From the NCBI GenBank assembly GCA_964348665.1, contig CAYGDP010000020.1, forward strand, positions 1 to 64,000: a DNA stretch of 64,000 nt, in the 5' to 3' direction. The notes under the pieces were generated by a model. It had not been told where the DNA came from and searched no databases. It worked only from the letters and a program-made list of their open reading frames with translations. This DNA is from CAYGDP01 sp964348665 (GTDB lineage Bacteria; Verrucomicrobiota; Verrucomicrobiia; Palsa-1439; CAYGDP01). Each line of letters starts with the position of its first letter. Within the stretch, counting starts at the first letter, position 1. Made by a program: the position numbers and the translations under genes. Below are positions 26,992 through 35,076 of this stretch, piece by piece.

Positions 26992-27123
26992 AAGCCTCAA
27001 GCACCAAACTCCAAACCCCAAAGAAGCCCCAAGCACCAATCTCCAAGACGGCGTTAGGAATTTGGAGTTTGGAGTTTGGAGTTTATTTGGGATTTTGGAT
27101 TTGGGTTTTGGAGTTTTATTAAA
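26991..27123. repeat. Inverted pair of 7-bp-repeat tracts before nasA
   Basis: First arm: AAGCACC, AAACTCC, AAACCCC, AAAGAAG units. Second arm after a short spacer: GGAATTT then GGAGTTT three times, then ATTTGGG-like units up to the nasA ATG. The arms are roughly complementary and could form a long imperfect hairpin in the mRNA. Confidence 0.7.
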
Positions 27124-29388
27124 ATGTCTACTCCCACACTCACAGAAGAGCAGTTTATTGCGCGCTATGGGCCAACCCTCAATTACACGCCCGCGGGCGG
27201 TTGGGGCACGCAAGCGCCCGACAAGCTCGTAAAAACCCACTGCTGCTTTTGTGGGGTGCAGTGCGGCATCCAGCTCAAAGTGAAGGATAATAAAGTCGTC
27301 GGCTTCGAGCCGTGGTACGAGTTTCCCGTCAACGAAGGTAAACTTTGCCCGAAAGGCGTGAAGCGATACATGCAAAACGATCACCCCGATCGTCTCCTCG
27401 AACCGCTCGTGCGCACCAAAGAAGGTTTTCGCGGGGCGACCTGGGACGAAGCGCTCGATAAAACCGTCGAAGCCATCCGCAAAATTCAAACCCAATACGG
27501 CCGAGATGCATTCGCGTTCCTCGGTGGCGCCTCGATGACGAACGAAAAGGCGTATCTCAATGGCAAGTTCGCACGTGTGGCGCTGCAGACCGCGAATATT
27601 GATTACAATGGACGGCTCTGCATGGTCAGCGCTGGCGCAGCCAATCGCATGGCGTTCGGCGTGGATCGCGCCGCCAATCCCTGGAGCGACATTCCCCTTG
27701 CGAAAGCGATCATCCTTACTGGGACTAACCTAGCTGAATGTTTCCCGATACTAACCGACTATGTTTGGAAAGCGCGCGATAACGGCGCAAAAATCATCGT
27801 CATTGACCCGCGCATGACTCCGATCGCACGCACCGCAGATTTATTTCTGCCCGTGCGGCCGGGTCGGGACAGCGCCCTCGCCAATGGAATATTATCCGTA
27901 ATGATTGAGCGTGGCTGGGTGGACTGGGATTTCATCGAGCACCACACGCATGATTTCGATACAGTCCGCGAGCTGGTAAAAAAATATACCCCCGAAGTAA
28001 CCGAGCAAATCACAGGCGTCCCGCGGGCGAACATCATCAAAGCCGCCGAGATTTGGGGTCCGGCGCCAACATCAATGCTGTTACACGCGCGCGGCATCGA
28101 GCATCACACCAAGGGAACCGAAAACTGCCTTACCTATATCAATCTCGTCCTTGCCAGCGGCCGCATCGGTCGCCCCGGATGCGGGTACGGGACGATCACC
28201 GGGCAGGGCAATGGCCAGGGAGGACGCGAACATGGTCAGCGCTGCAATCAACTTCCCGGCGGGCGCGATATCTCGAACCCCGAGCATCGCAAATTCATCT
28301 CTGAATTCTGGCGCATCGCGGAAAGCGAGCTTCCGAAAGCAGGACTGACCGCGTGCGAGCTGATCAATGAAATGGAATCGGGAAAAATCAAGGGCCTTCT
28401 CTCGATCAGCTTCAATCCTCTCGTTTCCATTCCTGACTCCGCGCGTACCCGTGCCGCCTTGGAAAAACTAGAATTTTACGGGTGCATTGATTTCTTCCTC
28501 ACGGAAACGGCGCGTTATGCCGACGTGGTGCTTGCGGGATCGTTGCAGGAGGAGGACGAAGGCACGATTACCACAGGCGAAGGCCGCTGCGTGCGGCTGC
28601 GAAATTCAGTCTCGCCACCGGGAAATGCCAGAGTGGACTGGCAGATCATCGTGGATTTGGCGAAACGCCTCGGACGCGGGGACTATTTTCCGTATCAGGA
28701 AGCCGAAGACATCTTCCGTGAACTGTGCTCCGCTTCCCGCGGCGGTCCAGTGGATTATTACGGCATGACCTATCGCAGAATTGAAAAGAATATGGGAATA
28801 TTCTGGCCTTGCCCATCCGAGGAACATCCCGGCACGCCACGGCTCTTTGAGGGTGGCAAATTTTATCATCCCGACGGCAAGGCCAAGTTTCACGCCTTCG
28901 ACTATCGCCCGCCTGCGGAGGACGTGGATACCGAGTATCCACTCTTTTTCACTACAGGCCGCGTCGTGTCGCAATATCTAAGCGGCTCACAAACCCGTCG
29001 CATCGGCGCCTTGGTGGACCAGTACCCAGAGCCGATGTGCGAAATGCATCCACGTCTCGCCGCAAACCTCGGCATCAAGGACGGTGAGATCGTCCGCGTT
29101 GCCACACGCCGCGGCGAGGTCGTTGTCCCTGCCCAAATTGTGAAGACGATCCGGCCGGACACGGTCTTTGTGCCGTATCATTGGCCTGGCAAGAAATCCG
29201 CCAACAACGCCACGCACCGCGCGCTCGATCCGATCTCGAAGATCCCCGAATATAAAGTCTGCGCCTGTCGAGTGGAGAAAACCGACCCAACGCTTTGGAA
29301 ACCGACGTATCCGCAACACGAGACCAAGAAAAACGGAAACGGGAAACTTCAAAACTGGCAGCCGATTGCGTTGGAGTTAAAGAAATGA
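27124..29388 (+). CDS. nasA: Assimilatory nitrate reductase catalytic subunit
   Basis: Molybdenum bis-MGD oxidoreductase reducing nitrate to nitrite. About 754 residues. The N-terminal [4Fe-4S] motif is HCCFCGVQCGIQ plus LCPKG (about residues 39-77). ILTGTNLAECFPI, the glycine-rich GQGNGQGGREHGQRCNQLPG near residue 360 and the C-terminal dinucleotide-binding domain FFTTGRVVSQYLSGSQTRR are as in NasA/NarB. No Tat leader, so cytosolic. The ATG at 27124 is preferred; the frame extends upstream only through repeats. No Shine-Dalgarno site is visible. It lacks the NasA C-terminal [2Fe-2S] domain. Confidence 0.93.
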   Translation: MSTPTLTEEQFIARYGPTLNYTPAGGWGTQAPDKLVKTHCCFCGVQCGIQLKVKDNKVVGFEPWYEFPVNEGKLCPKGVKRYMQNDHPDRLLEPLVRTKEGFRGATWDEALDKTVEAIRKIQTQYGRDAFAFLGGASMTNEKAYLNGKFARVALQTANIDYNGRLCMVSAGAANRMAFGVDRAANPWSDIPLAKAIILTGTNLAECFPILTDYVWKARDNGAKIIVIDPRMTPIARTADLFLPVRPGRDSALANGILSVMIERGWVDWDFIEHHTHDFDTVRELVKKYTPEVTEQITGVPRANIIKAAEIWGPAPTSMLLHARGIEHHTKGTENCLTYINLVLASGRIGRPGCGYGTITGQGNGQGGREHGQRCNQLPGGRDISNPEHRKFISEFWRIAESELPKAGLTACELINEMESGKIKGLLSISFNPLVSIPDSARTRAALEKLEFYGCIDFFLTETARYADVVLAGSLQEEDEGTITTGEGRCVRLRNSVSPPGNARVDWQIIVDLAKRLGRGDYFPYQEAEDIFRELCSASRGGPVDYYGMTYRRIEKNMGIFWPCPSEEHPGTPRLFEGGKFYHPDGKAKFHAFDYRPPAEDVDTEYPLFFTTGRVVSQYLSGSQTRRIGALVDQYPEPMCEMHPRLAANLGIKDGEIVRVATRRGEVVVPAQIVKTIRPDTVFVPYHWPGKKSANNATHRALDPISKIPEYKVCACRVEKTDPTLWKPTYPQHETKKNGNGKLQNWQPIALELKK

Positions 29389-29446
29389 GGACCCGACTCC
29401 AAATTATTTCGCCCCTACAGGGTTTGCATATTGTATTTTCATCGTT

Positions 29447-29592
29447 TCCCAGCCCTACGGGCTGGGCTGACCTACTCCGCCCCCTTGGGGCTTCGGATTG
29501 CGTCGTTTCAGGAGGCCTGAAAGGCCGTCGGATAATAGCCCAGGGCAAAGCCCTGGGTAATCAGATAATAACATGGCAAGCCCTGAAGGGGC
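29447..29592. repeat. Array of five palindromes between nasA and the ferredoxin gene
   Basis: CAGCCCTACGGGCTG, GCCCCCTTGGGGC, AGGCCTGAAAGGCC, then AGCCCAGGGC-AAA-GCCCTGGG, and GCCCTGAAGGGGC occur in 145 bp with short spacers. I remember similar arrays from other PVC and planctomycete genomes, so a dispersed repeat family is likely. Confidence 0.7.
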
Positions 29593-29625
29593 GGCAGAAC
29601 GCAATTTGTATTCTAGGACAACGAC

Positions 29626-29671
29626 GAGGACGTTTTATCGTTTCAACCATTCAACGGTTCAACGAACCCAA
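29626..29671. repeat. 7-bp-period tract before the ferredoxin gene
   Basis: TTTTATC, GTTTCAA, CCATTCA, ACGGTTC, AACGAAC directly before the ATG at 29672. The unit types match the tracts at 12270 and 19845. Confidence 0.55.
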
Positions 29672-30316
29672 ATGACCGACTACGAATTCTTCATAGACCC
29701 TTCGCGCTGTATCGGTTGTCGCGCGTGCGAGCAGGCGTGCGCCGAGTGCGACACGCACCGCGGACAAACGATGATCCACCTCGAAGTCGTGGATCGCTAC
29801 AGCGGCGTGCAGACCGCGCCCGTCGTTTGTATGCACTGCGAAGACCCAACTTGCGCGCGAGTCTGTCCCGCCGACGCCATCAAGCAAACCGACGATGGCA
29901 TCGTCCAAAGCTCGCTTAAACCGCGCTGTATCGGTTGCTCCAATTGCGTGCTGGCCTGTCCGTTCGGCGTGCCTCGCTATATTGTCGCCGCCGATCAAAT
30001 GATGAAATGTGATATGTGCTACGACCGCACCAGCGTGGACAAAAAACCCATGTGCGCGAGTGTCTGCCCCAGCGAAGCGCTCTACTATGGCCCGCGCGAG
30101 TATATCGAGCAACGCCGGCGCGAAAAGCCGGTCAACGAATTCCGCTTCGGTCGCCAAGTCGTTCGCACCAAGGTCAACATCATGACCGTGCAGGAAAAAA
30201 ACATTTTCGACTTCGACATCACCGCCTTTATGTCGGAGACCGACCTCGGTGCCCTGCCCTCTCGCGCTGGCGCGCCCGATGTGGCGGAATTATCAGTTTT
30301 GGAGGAAGCGATATGA
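29672..30316 (+). CDS. Four-cluster ferredoxin subunit (NrfC/DmsB-like)
   Basis: About 214 residues. Four cysteine groups are present: CIGCRACEQACAECD, CMHCEDPTCARVCP, CIGCSNCVLACP and CDMCYDRT...CASVCP, each pattern fitting a [4Fe-4S] cluster. Such subunits pass electrons between a membrane quinol site and a molybdenum subunit. Its place after nasA suggests it serves NasA. It overlaps the next gene by 4 bp (ATGA). Confidence 0.88.
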   Translation: MTDYEFFIDPSRCIGCRACEQACAECDTHRGQTMIHLEVVDRYSGVQTAPVVCMHCEDPTCARVCPADAIKQTDDGIVQSSLKPRCIGCSNCVLACPFGVPRYIVAADQMMKCDMCYDRTSVDKKPMCASVCPSEALYYGPREYIEQRRREKPVNEFRFGRQVVRTKVNIMTVQEKNIFDFDITAFMSETDLGALPSRAGAPDVAELSVLEEAI

Positions 30317-30822
30317 ACACGCCTCCCAACAAGCATCCAGACTCCACCCCTCCCCACTGGAAAGAGGATTTTCCAATCCGTCAGGGAGATGACGCTTACG
30401 TCACCCGGCGCGAGTTCACCAAATTCCTGGGGCTAACCTCGATTGCATTTCTCGTGGGCACGGCAATCGCCGCGGGCAAAAAGTATTTTGGACATCGCCC
30501 CAACCGTGTGAAAACAGTCAAAGGCGCGGCAAATCTCAAGGCGGGCGACTATAAACTTTTTGATTTTGAAGGTCAGCCGTGCATCCTCATCCGACTCACG
30601 GAAGACAGATTTGTCGCGTACAGCCAGCTTTGTACGCATCTAAACTGCCCCGTTCACTTCGTCAGACGCTCCAACCAACTCGTTTGCCCCTGTCATGCAG
30701 GATATTTCAGCGCCGAAAATGGAAGTGTCATCGCTGGCCCGCCAAAACGCCCGCTTACGCAATACCGGGTCGAGCTTCACGACAAAGACGCTTGGATCTA
30801 TCCTAAGGAGGAAAATGTTTAA
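30313..30822 (+). CDS. Membrane-anchored Rieske protein with Tat-like leader
   Basis: 169 residues. VTRREFTKFLGLTSIAFLVGTAIA is a Tat-like signal or anchor. Rieske ligands are in QLCTHLNCPVHF and CPCHAGYFS. It resembles QcrA-type Rieske subunits of quinol oxidising complexes. A GGAGGA ribosome site lies inside the ferredoxin gene. It probably joins the NasA electron chain on the outer face of the membrane, which is hard to reconcile with cytosolic NasA unless quinol links them. Confidence 0.85.
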   Translation: MNTPPNKHPDSTPPHWKEDFPIRQGDDAYVTRREFTKFLGLTSIAFLVGTAIAAGKKYFGHRPNRVKTVKGAANLKAGDYKLFDFEGQPCILIRLTEDRFVAYSQLCTHLNCPVHFVRRSNQLVCPCHAGYFSAENGSVIAGPPKRPLTQYRVELHDKDAWIYPKEENV

Positions 30823-30835
30823 CTCCAAGCACCTG

Positions 30836-30888
30836 CTTGCCGATTTAACAATTCAACGTTTCAACCTATTGACCTTTTTAACGACACA
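30836..30888. repeat. 7-bp-period tract before the 78-aa gene
   Basis: GATTTAA, CAATTCA, ACGTTTC, AACCTAT, TGACCTT, TTTAACG ending at the ATG. Confidence 0.5.
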
Positions 30889-31125
30889 ATGAGCCCACAA
30901 GCCAAACAACGTCAGCGCGTCAGCATTGTCCTCAACATGGTCATGGCCTTCGTCGTCATCCTCCTCCTCGGCCAGCTCTGGCTCTTCACCCTCACGCTGG
31001 ATGCCGTGCAAAGCGAAGATTCCTCGGACAAAATCTGGATCGCCGCCCTCACCTGCTCTACCCTCGTCTGCTCCGCCGTCTGGGGCTTGATTCGGTTCTT
31101 CCTACGGGCGGAAAAGAATCAGTAG
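30889..31125 (+). CDS. 78-aa two-TM protein
   Basis: Two hydrophobic segments (IVLNMVMAFVVILLLGQLWLFTLTL and IWIAALTCSTLVCSAVWGLIRFFL) flanked by basic residues. It resembles small membrane proteins I know as DUF6755 that accompany Rieske/cytochrome genes, but that match is from memory. Last gene of the redox cluster; probably an assembly or anchoring subunit. Confidence 0.65.
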   Translation: MSPQAKQRQRVSIVLNMVMAFVVILLLGQLWLFTLTLDAVQSEDSSDKIWIAALTCSTLVCSAVWGLIRFFLRAEKNQ

Positions 31126-31154
31126 GATGTCCTTTTGGGTGTGATTTAATCCAA

Positions 31155-31185
31155 TGATTCACGACTGGAAAGCTGCTCCTACAAT
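31155..31185. repeat. Degenerate REP-like element before hemD
   Basis: On the minus strand it reads TGTAGGAGCAGCTTTCCAG followed by TCGTGAATC, a form close to GC-rich REP sequences of other bacteria, with decayed arms GCAGCT and AGTCGT. Confidence 0.3.
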
Positions 31186-31196
31186 TTAACGGGATG

Positions 31197-31205
31197 TGCT
31201 AAAAT
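31197..31205 (+). promoter_or_regulatory. Extended -10 promoter of hemD, near-leaderless
   Basis: TGCTAAAAT (extended -10, TAAAAT at 31200-31205) ends 9 bases before the ATG. No convincing -35. Confidence 0.5.
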
Positions 31206-31214
31206 CTCTGGGAA

Positions 31215-32060
31215 ATGAGCCAGCAAGGCAAACTCACCGGCCTCCGCATCGTCAGCTTCGAGAGCCGGCGCGCGAAGGAGATCGCCGAGATGATTCGTCG
31301 TCACGGCGGCGAACCGATCAGCGCGCCGGCGTTGCGGGAAGTTCCACTGACCGAAAATAAACCCGCCCTCGAATTTGCCCGCCGCCTGACCCGTGGCGAA
31401 GTGGACGTGATGATTCTCCTTACCGGCGTTGGCACGCGATTTTTGACCACATCAATAGAATCCGAGTTGCCCCGCGAAAAATTTGGCGAAGCGTTGCGCG
31501 GGATCGTCACTGTCGCGCGCGGACCGAAACCAGTCGCAGTTCTGTGGGAATTATTTCAATTGAAGCCGACAATTTCCGTCCCTGAACCGAACACGTGGCG
31601 TGATTTGCTGGCGACGATGGATGCCAAAGTGGACGTGCGAGGCAAACGGGTGGTGGTGCAAGAATATGGCCAGAGCAATCCGGAATTACTAGACGGCTTG
31701 CGCGACCGCGGCGCTGAAGTAACGAGCGTGCCAATTTACCGCTGGGCGTTGCCCGAAGACACGCAACCTTTGCGAGGTGCCATCTCAAAAATACTCGCGG
31801 GCGAAATCCACGTTGCCCTTTTCACGAGTGCGCAGCAGGTTGATCATCTCTTTCAAGTGGCTGGTGCTGACGCCGATCGTCTGCGCGCGGCGTTCCATCG
31901 AGTCGTTGTGGCATCGGTCGGCCCGATTTGCACCGAAGCGCTCAAAGCCGCTGAATTGGCTGTGGACATCGAGCCGGAGCATCCGAAAATGGGTTCGCTT
32001 CTCTCAGCGGTGGCAGAACGCGGTGCGGAATTATACCGAAACAAACAGTCCAATCGGTAA
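31215..32060 (+). CDS. hemD: Uroporphyrinogen-III synthase
   Basis: Cyclises hydroxymethylbilane to uroporphyrinogen III, the branch point to haem and siroheme. 281 residues. The bilobal HemD pattern is visible: LRIVSFESRRAKEIAEMIRRHGGEP, VDVMILLTGVGTRFL, GAEVTSVPIYRWALP, VALFTSAQQVDHLF, VASVGPICTEALKAAE. Placed after nitrate genes, where siroheme is needed by NirB. Converges on lptG with 3 bp between stops. Confidence 0.9.
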   Translation: MSQQGKLTGLRIVSFESRRAKEIAEMIRRHGGEPISAPALREVPLTENKPALEFARRLTRGEVDVMILLTGVGTRFLTTSIESELPREKFGEALRGIVTVARGPKPVAVLWELFQLKPTISVPEPNTWRDLLATMDAKVDVRGKRVVVQEYGQSNPELLDGLRDRGAEVTSVPIYRWALPEDTQPLRGAISKILAGEIHVALFTSAQQVDHLFQVAGADADRLRAAFHRVVVASVGPICTEALKAAELAVDIEPEHPKMGSLLSAVAERGAELYRNKQSNR

Positions 32061-32063
32061 AAA

Positions 32064-33191
32064 CTATTCAAATTGAGACATCAAAACTATCCCGAGTCCA
32101 CCAAAGATCGTGTAGGGTAACCATGCCGCTAGCACCGGGTCGAGCATGTTTTTATCGCCGAACATCAGAAGGAGCAATCGCAAGAACCAAAAGGAAAGCA
32201 ACAGCGCAAGCGCGGCGGCCGTGGCCATGAGCGGGCCGCGACGATTGAAACTCGCCCCCAGCGGCAATCCGACCAGCAATACGATGAAACAGGCAAACGG
32301 CTGGGCGAACCGTTCCATGAGCCGTGTCTGATACCGCGCCAATTCCGCGCGCGGAAGTTCCTGATGTGCATCGAGAAACTCCTGAATCTCATTGGCAGTC
32401 ATTTCCGTAGGGGCACGTTTGCCGATCTCGGCGAGGATTTGATTGGGAGTTTCCGTAAAATCTTCCCGACGCAGTTTCGTAAAATGTTCCATCCTGCGTT
32501 TTCGCGCAATGATGTAATCGAAATTGATAATTACGCCGTCAAAAAACCACCATTGACGGTCAAGCCACTGCGCGCGCCGGGCATGGATTTCCATGACGTC
32601 TCCCTGCCCATCCGGCTGTTCCTGCGTAATGGTGACATCGGTCATCAAATACAAACTGCGGTCGAACGATCGCGCACGCCAGTGACGGTGGGTGGTAGGA
32701 AAGCGCACGCCCAATTCGCCTCCCTTCATGTCTGTTCGTATAGGCTTAGATTCAGCCTGTCGCGCAGCATACCGGATACGCGCGTCCTGCAACATTTGCT
32801 CCGATTGCCGATTTGTATGGGGCACGACGGACTCGTTGACCCAGAATACGACTGCGGCGCTTAGGATGCCAAAGAACAACAACGGTAACCCCACCGCGCG
32901 AACGCTCAACCCGCTTGCGCGGATAGCATTCAATTCATGGTGCTTGGAAAGCAGAGAGAGCGAATACAGCAATCCCAGCAAGATCGCCAGCGGCAGGGTC
33001 AACGCCAAAAACTCCGGCGCAGTCAGCAAATAATAGCGCGCGGCAAACCCGATCCCGACACGCCAGAGCAGAAAATCGCTCAACCGATCGCCGAGCAAAT
33101 CGTACAACACCGCCATCAGCCAGAAGGCGGAGATGCAATAGATCAGCGGCACGAGAAACTGCCGTAATAAATAACGGTGCAAGATACGCAC
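32064..33191 (-). CDS. lptG: LptF/LptG family LPS export permease
   Basis: 375 residues. Inner-membrane half of the LptB2FG lipopolysaccharide transporter. Three N-terminal TM helices, a periplasmic beta-jellyroll (about 110-270) and three C-terminal TM helices. RASGLSVRAVGLPLLFFG and LVGLPLGASFNRRG are conserved family stretches. Which of the two copies here is F or G cannot be settled from this sequence; the symbol is provisional. Start is GTG 33191. Confidence 0.85.
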   Translation of the reverse strand: MRILHRYLLRQFLVPLIYCISAFWLMAVLYDLLGDRLSDFLLWRVGIGFAARYYLLTAPEFLALTLPLAILLGLLYSLSLLSKHHELNAIRASGLSVRAVGLPLLFFGILSAAVVFWVNESVVPHTNRQSEQMLQDARIRYAARQAESKPIRTDMKGGELGVRFPTTHRHWRARSFDRSLYLMTDVTITQEQPDGQGDVMEIHARRAQWLDRQWWFFDGVIINFDYIIARKRRMEHFTKLRREDFTETPNQILAEIGKRAPTEMTANEIQEFLDAHQELPRAELARYQTRLMERFAQPFACFIVLLVGLPLGASFNRRGPLMATAAALALLLSFWFLRLLLLMFGDKNMLDPVLAAWLPYTIFGGLGIVLMSQFE

Positions 33192-33197
33192 GCCGCC

Positions 33198-33226
33198 AAG
33201 ATAACGCCGAGTCGCCTCGCCCGCAA
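33198..33226 (-). promoter_or_regulatory. Leaderless promoter of lptG
   Basis: TTGCGG (33226-33221), 17-bp spacer, TATCTT (33203-33198), then 6 bases to the GTG start. Confidence 0.5.
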
Positions 33227-33260
33227 GGGTTTACCTGCCGTGTCGTATGTAGCGTTGCGA

Positions 33261-34286
33261 TTAAGTTCCCTGACGTAATCGGTACGTGCCGAGACTAAGC
33301 CGTTCGGCGCGCGATGATTTGCGGAGAAACCGAATGATTTGACCTGGGCGACACAGGCTTCGCGCGGACGTGATTTCGTTATAGGCGTTAGTAATTTGGC
33401 GGTAATGCAGGGGCGCATCCGCGTCGCGCAAAATATGTTCCAAGAGCAACGGCGCCTGCTCTCGCATCAAAAAATATTCTTCCCGCTTCATAACGCCGAT
33501 TTCCGGGTGATACGCCAGGAATGCACGCCCCAGGTTACGTTCTTCAACGGGCAACGCAGCAAGAATGCGATCACTCTCCACGGGGGGATCCGAATTCCGA
33601 AGATAATCTAAAACAGAACTCTCGACTCGGATCAATTGGTCAGTCGACGCTGTCGTGAAAAATCCATGCCGCGCATGAATTCTATCGTTGAAATCCTTCA
33701 ACAGCCATAATGTCCCCAGAACCGTGTAACTCCCGGTCATCGGACTATGCCATCGAGCAAGCGTGGCCAAATCGGCCACCCCCTTGTGCATGTTGATGCG
33801 CGCCGCAAAATGCTCCGCGATTTTTGCCAACAAGAGTTGCCCCTGCATGCATCGCAATTCGTGATCGCCAAGTTCCTGCAACTGACGAATGCGTTCTCGC
33901 GTCAAGTGTCGTTTGTTGCCAAGCGACTGCAGGGTGGTGCGCGGCCCGCGCGGATCCGTCCAGGTCGTTCGTAATCCATACCGATGCTCGATTGCCTCCC
34001 GGACGGACGAAGAAAGTGTCCGCTTCAAAAAATCCTCGAGATTAAGATAGTGGATCTCGTTGGCTTCCAATTGGGCGCTCAACCGGAAAAAACGTTTTAC
34101 ATCGGCAAGCGATTTTGTCCCGAACGCTTGCATTCGAAGCAAACGATCATCGGAGCACACGCGTAATTCTCCAATCGTTGCAATCCCTGCCTTCGCCAGC
34201 GAATTCCTCGCGCGCAACGGCAAACCGGAACGCATGATTTCCCACGCGTCAATTTCGCTGCGTTTCAACCGGGACAAAGTAATCAT
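33261..34286 (-). CDS. Alpha-CTD plus sigma-region-4-like DNA-binding protein
   Basis: 341 residues. Residues about 18-68 (SGLPLRARNSLAKAGIATIGELRVCSDDRLLRMQAFGTKSLADVKRFF) match the RNA polymerase alpha C-terminal domain. Residues about 95-145 (VREAIEHRYGLR...TLQSLGNKRHLTRERIRQLQELGDHEL) resemble sigma-70 region 4. The C-terminal part (LLLEHILRDADAPLHYRQITNAYNE) looks like a HARE-HTH winged helix. It may be a polymerase-associated regulator. It follows yggS by 15 bp. Confidence 0.7.
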   Translation of the reverse strand: MITLSRLKRSEIDAWEIMRSGLPLRARNSLAKAGIATIGELRVCSDDRLLRMQAFGTKSLADVKRFFRLSAQLEANEIHYLNLEDFLKRTLSSSVREAIEHRYGLRTTWTDPRGPRTTLQSLGNKRHLTRERIRQLQELGDHELRCMQGQLLLAKIAEHFAARINMHKGVADLATLARWHSPMTGSYTVLGTLWLLKDFNDRIHARHGFFTTASTDQLIRVESSVLDYLRNSDPPVESDRILAALPVEERNLGRAFLAYHPEIGVMKREEYFLMREQAPLLLEHILRDADAPLHYRQITNAYNEITSARSLCRPGQIIRFLRKSSRAERLSLGTYRLRQGT

Positions 34287-34301
34287 GAACCGGATGGCAT
34301 C

Positions 34302-35018
34302 TTAGTCTGATTCGAACGTCAAGTCCATTTTCTTTTTTGTCCGCGGCCCAAACAATGCCTCGCCCACCCGCACAATTGTCGCCCCCTCTTCCACTGCCAC
34401 CTCGAAATCATGGCTCATCCCCATCGATAGCTCCACCATCGGCACTCCAGCCTCTTTCTCGATACGCTCTTTCCACTCCCGTACCGAGCGGAAATAAAGC
34501 CGCGACTCTTCCGGGTTTTCGCAATACGGCGGGATCGCCATCAACCCATGCACAGCAAGATGCCCGAGCGAATTGATCTCGGCAATCTGGCTTAAAAGTG
34601 CGTCGGGTTTGAACCCGAACTTGGATTTTTCGCCTGCCACATTTACCTCGACCAAAATCGGCATTGTCTTGCCGGCGCGCTCCGCCCATTTATCGATCTC
34701 GCGCGCCAATGTTAGCGAATCCACCGACTCAATCATCTCGAACAATTCCACGGCTACGCGCACTTTGTTGCTTTGCAAGTGACCGATGAAATGCCAGCGA
34801 GCTGCTCCTCCCACGTCGTCCATCTTGGACGTTGCCTCTTGGATGCGATTTTCGCCGAAAAGACACAGGCCGGCGGTTATCGCGGCACGAATGCGTTCTG
34901 CCTCTACGGTTTTCGACGCGCCCAACAATTTCACCGAATTGCCGTCGCGCCCGGCGCGACCCGCCGCGGCGGCGATCTGGGCTTGGATGCGCTCGAAATT
35001 GGCGGCAATATCGGTCAT
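34302..35018 (-). CDS. yggS: YggS/PROSC family PLP-binding protein
   Basis: 238 residues, single-domain alanine-racemase-like TIM barrel that buffers pyridoxal phosphate. The lysine is in VKLLGASKTVEAERIRAAI, with LFGENRIQEATSK, WHFIGHLQSNKVR, VNVAGEKSKFGF, LSMGMSHDFEVAVEEGATIVRVGEALFG in order. Its promoter overlaps that of lptF on the other strand. Confidence 0.95.
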   Translation of the reverse strand: MTDIAANFERIQAQIAAAAGRAGRDGNSVKLLGASKTVEAERIRAAITAGLCLFGENRIQEATSKMDDVGGAARWHFIGHLQSNKVRVAVELFEMIESVDSLTLAREIDKWAERAGKTMPILVEVNVAGEKSKFGFKPDALLSQIAEINSLGHLAVHGLMAIPPYCENPEESRLYFRSVREWKERIEKEAGVPMVELSMGMSHDFEVAVEEGATIVRVGEALFGPRTKKKMDLTFESD

Positions 35019-35023
35019 GGCGT

Positions 35024-35052
35024 TTGTGTTTTGAATGCGGCTGTCGTATTCT
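35024..35052 (+). promoter_or_regulatory. Leaderless promoter of lptF
   Basis: TTGTGT (35024-35029), 17-bp spacer, TATTCT (35047-35052), 7 bases, GTG start at 35060. Confidence 0.5.
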
Positions 35053-35076
35053 ACCCGACGTGAAGACGCTCCACAA
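35048..35076 (-). promoter_or_regulatory. yggS promoter, overlapping lptF promoter
   Basis: TTGTGG (35076-35071), 17-bp spacer, TAGAAT (35053-35048) on the minus strand. The -10 box lies almost exactly opposite that of lptF, giving a bidirectional promoter. Predicted leader about 23 nt. Confidence 0.5.

Noticed and set aside
27076..27123. N-terminal extension of NasA by 16 residues.
   Set aside because: The extension is encoded by heptamer repeats and is not part of the NasA family.
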